From Corticium candelabrum (taxonomy: Eukaryota > Porifera > Homoscleromorpha > Homosclerophorida > Plakinidae), in NCBI RefSeq assembly GCF_963422355.1, contig NC_085093.1, forward strand, positions 3,161,003 to 3,225,002: 64,000 nucleotides of DNA. Reading direction: 5' to 3'. Under the pieces are notes generated by a model. It was not told where the DNA came from. It did no database searches and saw only the letters and a list, made by a program, of their open reading frames with translations. A program made the translations under genes and the position numbers. Below are positions 63,047 to 64,000 of this stretch, in pieces (the first letter of the stretch is position 1; each line of letters begins with the position of its first letter).

Positions 63047-64000
63047 ACAGATATATTTACAACATAGTTCTGCATACAAACCTTGTAGTTCATAAATACT
63101 GTGTCGAAGTCAGTATCTTCAGACAATTCTTCCATTTCATCTACTCTGCTGCTTGTAGAACCACTACTGCACTCGTCACCATCACTGTCAGGCTCTTGCT
63201 TTTGATCACGATCTTCAGCAAGTGAAATATGACAATTCCAGCCTGTCTCCAGACCCATCTTAGCTGCAAAGACCTTCCAAAAAAAGAACATGTACGACTG
63301 TGCTAGTTGTTCAAGATTTACCTATGAGTAAAATAAGTGCTCTTGTGTTTTAAAGATGACTGAAAAATTAGCTTAAGTTTGTATAGAGATATTCCATTAA
63401 TTGCATTAGTTTTTTACAACAGACTTTTCTTCTCATTTCGTTTTCAATACCTATCCATACTTATTACTATTATATAAAGTTAATTAATTAACAAAAATTA
63501 CAAACACCAAACTCTAGAAATGTCATCCATGTGACATACCACACTCTCTCCTTTAGTTGACCCTCAGACTAACAACAAAGTTCGAAGCTGTCAAAGTCAC
63601 TGTCAAAATCCTCAAACAAAATGCCATGAGTTCATACTTTGCAGCCACACAGGCAAAAGTTTTAGGAAAAAGCATTAATTACTAAGCAACAACACTTTCT
63701 TGTGCCCGTTTCGCCACCTAGGGATGCTTGTTCTACATAGTTATTTGCAGTACAGTATCACTTGACACTGTTAAAACAGATACAGAAGACACAGACAAAG
63801 CCAAATCCATAGAGAGAGAAAGAAAGAACGGTCACTGAGTTAAACAGCAAAATTAGTCAGAAGTAAATAGTATTACTTTGCTGGTTAGTTCACTGTCAGA
63901 AGAAAAGTGAACAAATCGAATTCCAGCTCCATCCAAATCTTCAACCAATCGCACAATATCCTTTACAACACAACAAATATATACCATCAAATGAAACACA
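58421..64000 (-). CDS. TMEM94: TMEM94, C-terminal part (5' part beyond the right edge)
   Basis: P-type-ATPase-like multi-pass ER membrane protein, linked to magnesium transport in mammals. Exons seen, 5' to 3': about 63875-63960 (DIVRLVEDLDGAGIRFVHFS), 63079-63276 (KMGLETGWNCHISLAEDRD), 62763-62862 (LPRGIKQIRPHLENVDNVPL), 62603-62709 (EMIEILQENGEVVCCIGSAL), about 62117-62237, 61953-62050 (LNSLPCSLVFHREDNIRLTS), 59432-59670 (first C-terminal membrane pair), 59220-59376, 58945-59200, 58795-58890, 58553-58730 and 58421-58493, ending RYQKRRKLEFQTKLGMNSPV and stop. Block order, hydrophobic segments and the C-terminus match the vertebrate protein closely; borders other than the last two exons are approximate. 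The intron 59671-61952 carries a decayed Helitron. Confidence 0.92.
60257..60320. repeat. (CA)n microsatellite in a TMEM94 intron
   Basis: Pure CA run of about 64 bp, adjoining the 3' side of the Helitron remnant. Confidence 0.95.
60340..61430 (-). pseudogene. Decayed Helitron (Rep/helicase N-terminal region)
   Basis: Three consecutive pieces on the minus strand keep the order of a Helitron protein. 61140-61394 gives a basic start (MPPKKRSLSAILSKAKRRK). 60599-60913 encodes AQRFLSNTRAYNSAFRMTF and FKVQGQIYHSIGSL, the hallmark of the Helitron-like N-terminal domain, before a stop. 60340-60577 encodes NVIHGPCG and a later block with degraded similarity. The Rep catalytic motifs and helicase are absent. 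This is a dead rolling-circle transposon inside the 2.3-kb TMEM94 intron. Confidence 0.7.
61856..61900. repeat. (AT)n microsatellite
   Basis: About 44 bp of alternating AT between the Helitron remnant and the TMEM94 exon near 61953. Confidence 0.95.
62939..63047. repeat. Compound (CA)n microsatellite in a TMEM94 intron
   Basis: Two CA runs separated by CATGCACACACGCACG. Confidence 0.95.
63277..63874. other. TMEM94 intron without recognised features
   Basis: About 600 bp of AT-rich sequence between two TMEM94 exons; no gene or repeat recognised. Confidence 0.5.

Overview
This is a stretch of animal nuclear DNA. It shows seven spliced protein genes with short phase-matched exons, GT-AG introns (many 50-500 bp), very abundant (CA)n and (CTGT)n microsatellites, and several small DNA transposons plus a tRNA-derived SINE sitting in introns. 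The AT-rich, TAATTAA-loaded non-coding DNA and the gene content suggest an early-branching marine invertebrate. A sponge is my best guess, but that is inference; the sequence only proves a metazoan.

Layout. (1) About 124-7965, minus: an unrecognised gene for a very charged, low-complexity protein, built almost wholly from phase-0 exons and running off the left edge or ending close to it. (2) 9245-12630, minus: RXYLT1 (TMEM5), a Golgi ribitol-5-phosphate xylosyltransferase, six exons, complete. (3) 13275-36460, minus: a complete non-muscle-type myosin II heavy chain of roughly 45 exons. (4) 38826-42122, plus: a PX-SH3-SH3 adaptor resembling the NADPH-oxidase organizers p47phox/NOXO1. (5) 42570-53024, minus: a SUN-domain inner nuclear membrane protein. 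(6) 54591-57498, plus: GRB2/drk/sem-5, 217 codons in five exons. (7) 58421 to beyond the right edge, minus: the C-terminal part of TMEM94, a P-type-ATPase-like multi-pass ER membrane protein.

Gene pairs 3/4 and 5/6 are divergent and pairs 4/5 and 6/7 are convergent. The genes do not form a pathway; the window is an ordinary animal gene neighbourhood (cytoskeleton, nuclear envelope, Ras signalling, glycosylation, ROS signalling).

Mobile DNA: a Kolobok-like element with a broken THAP gene and ~200-bp inverted ends (20686-22261), a TTAA-flanked element with a MADF-like fragment (27849-28454), several MITE-like elements, a tRNA-SINE (18927-19368), a decayed Helitron inside TMEM94, and a composite satellite-like block in a myosin intron (33810-35220). 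No rRNA, stand-alone tRNA or CRISPR was seen.

The most interesting items are the modular charged protein gene, the organizer gene with its separated SH3 domains and p47phox-like basic segment, and the myosin loop-1 extension.
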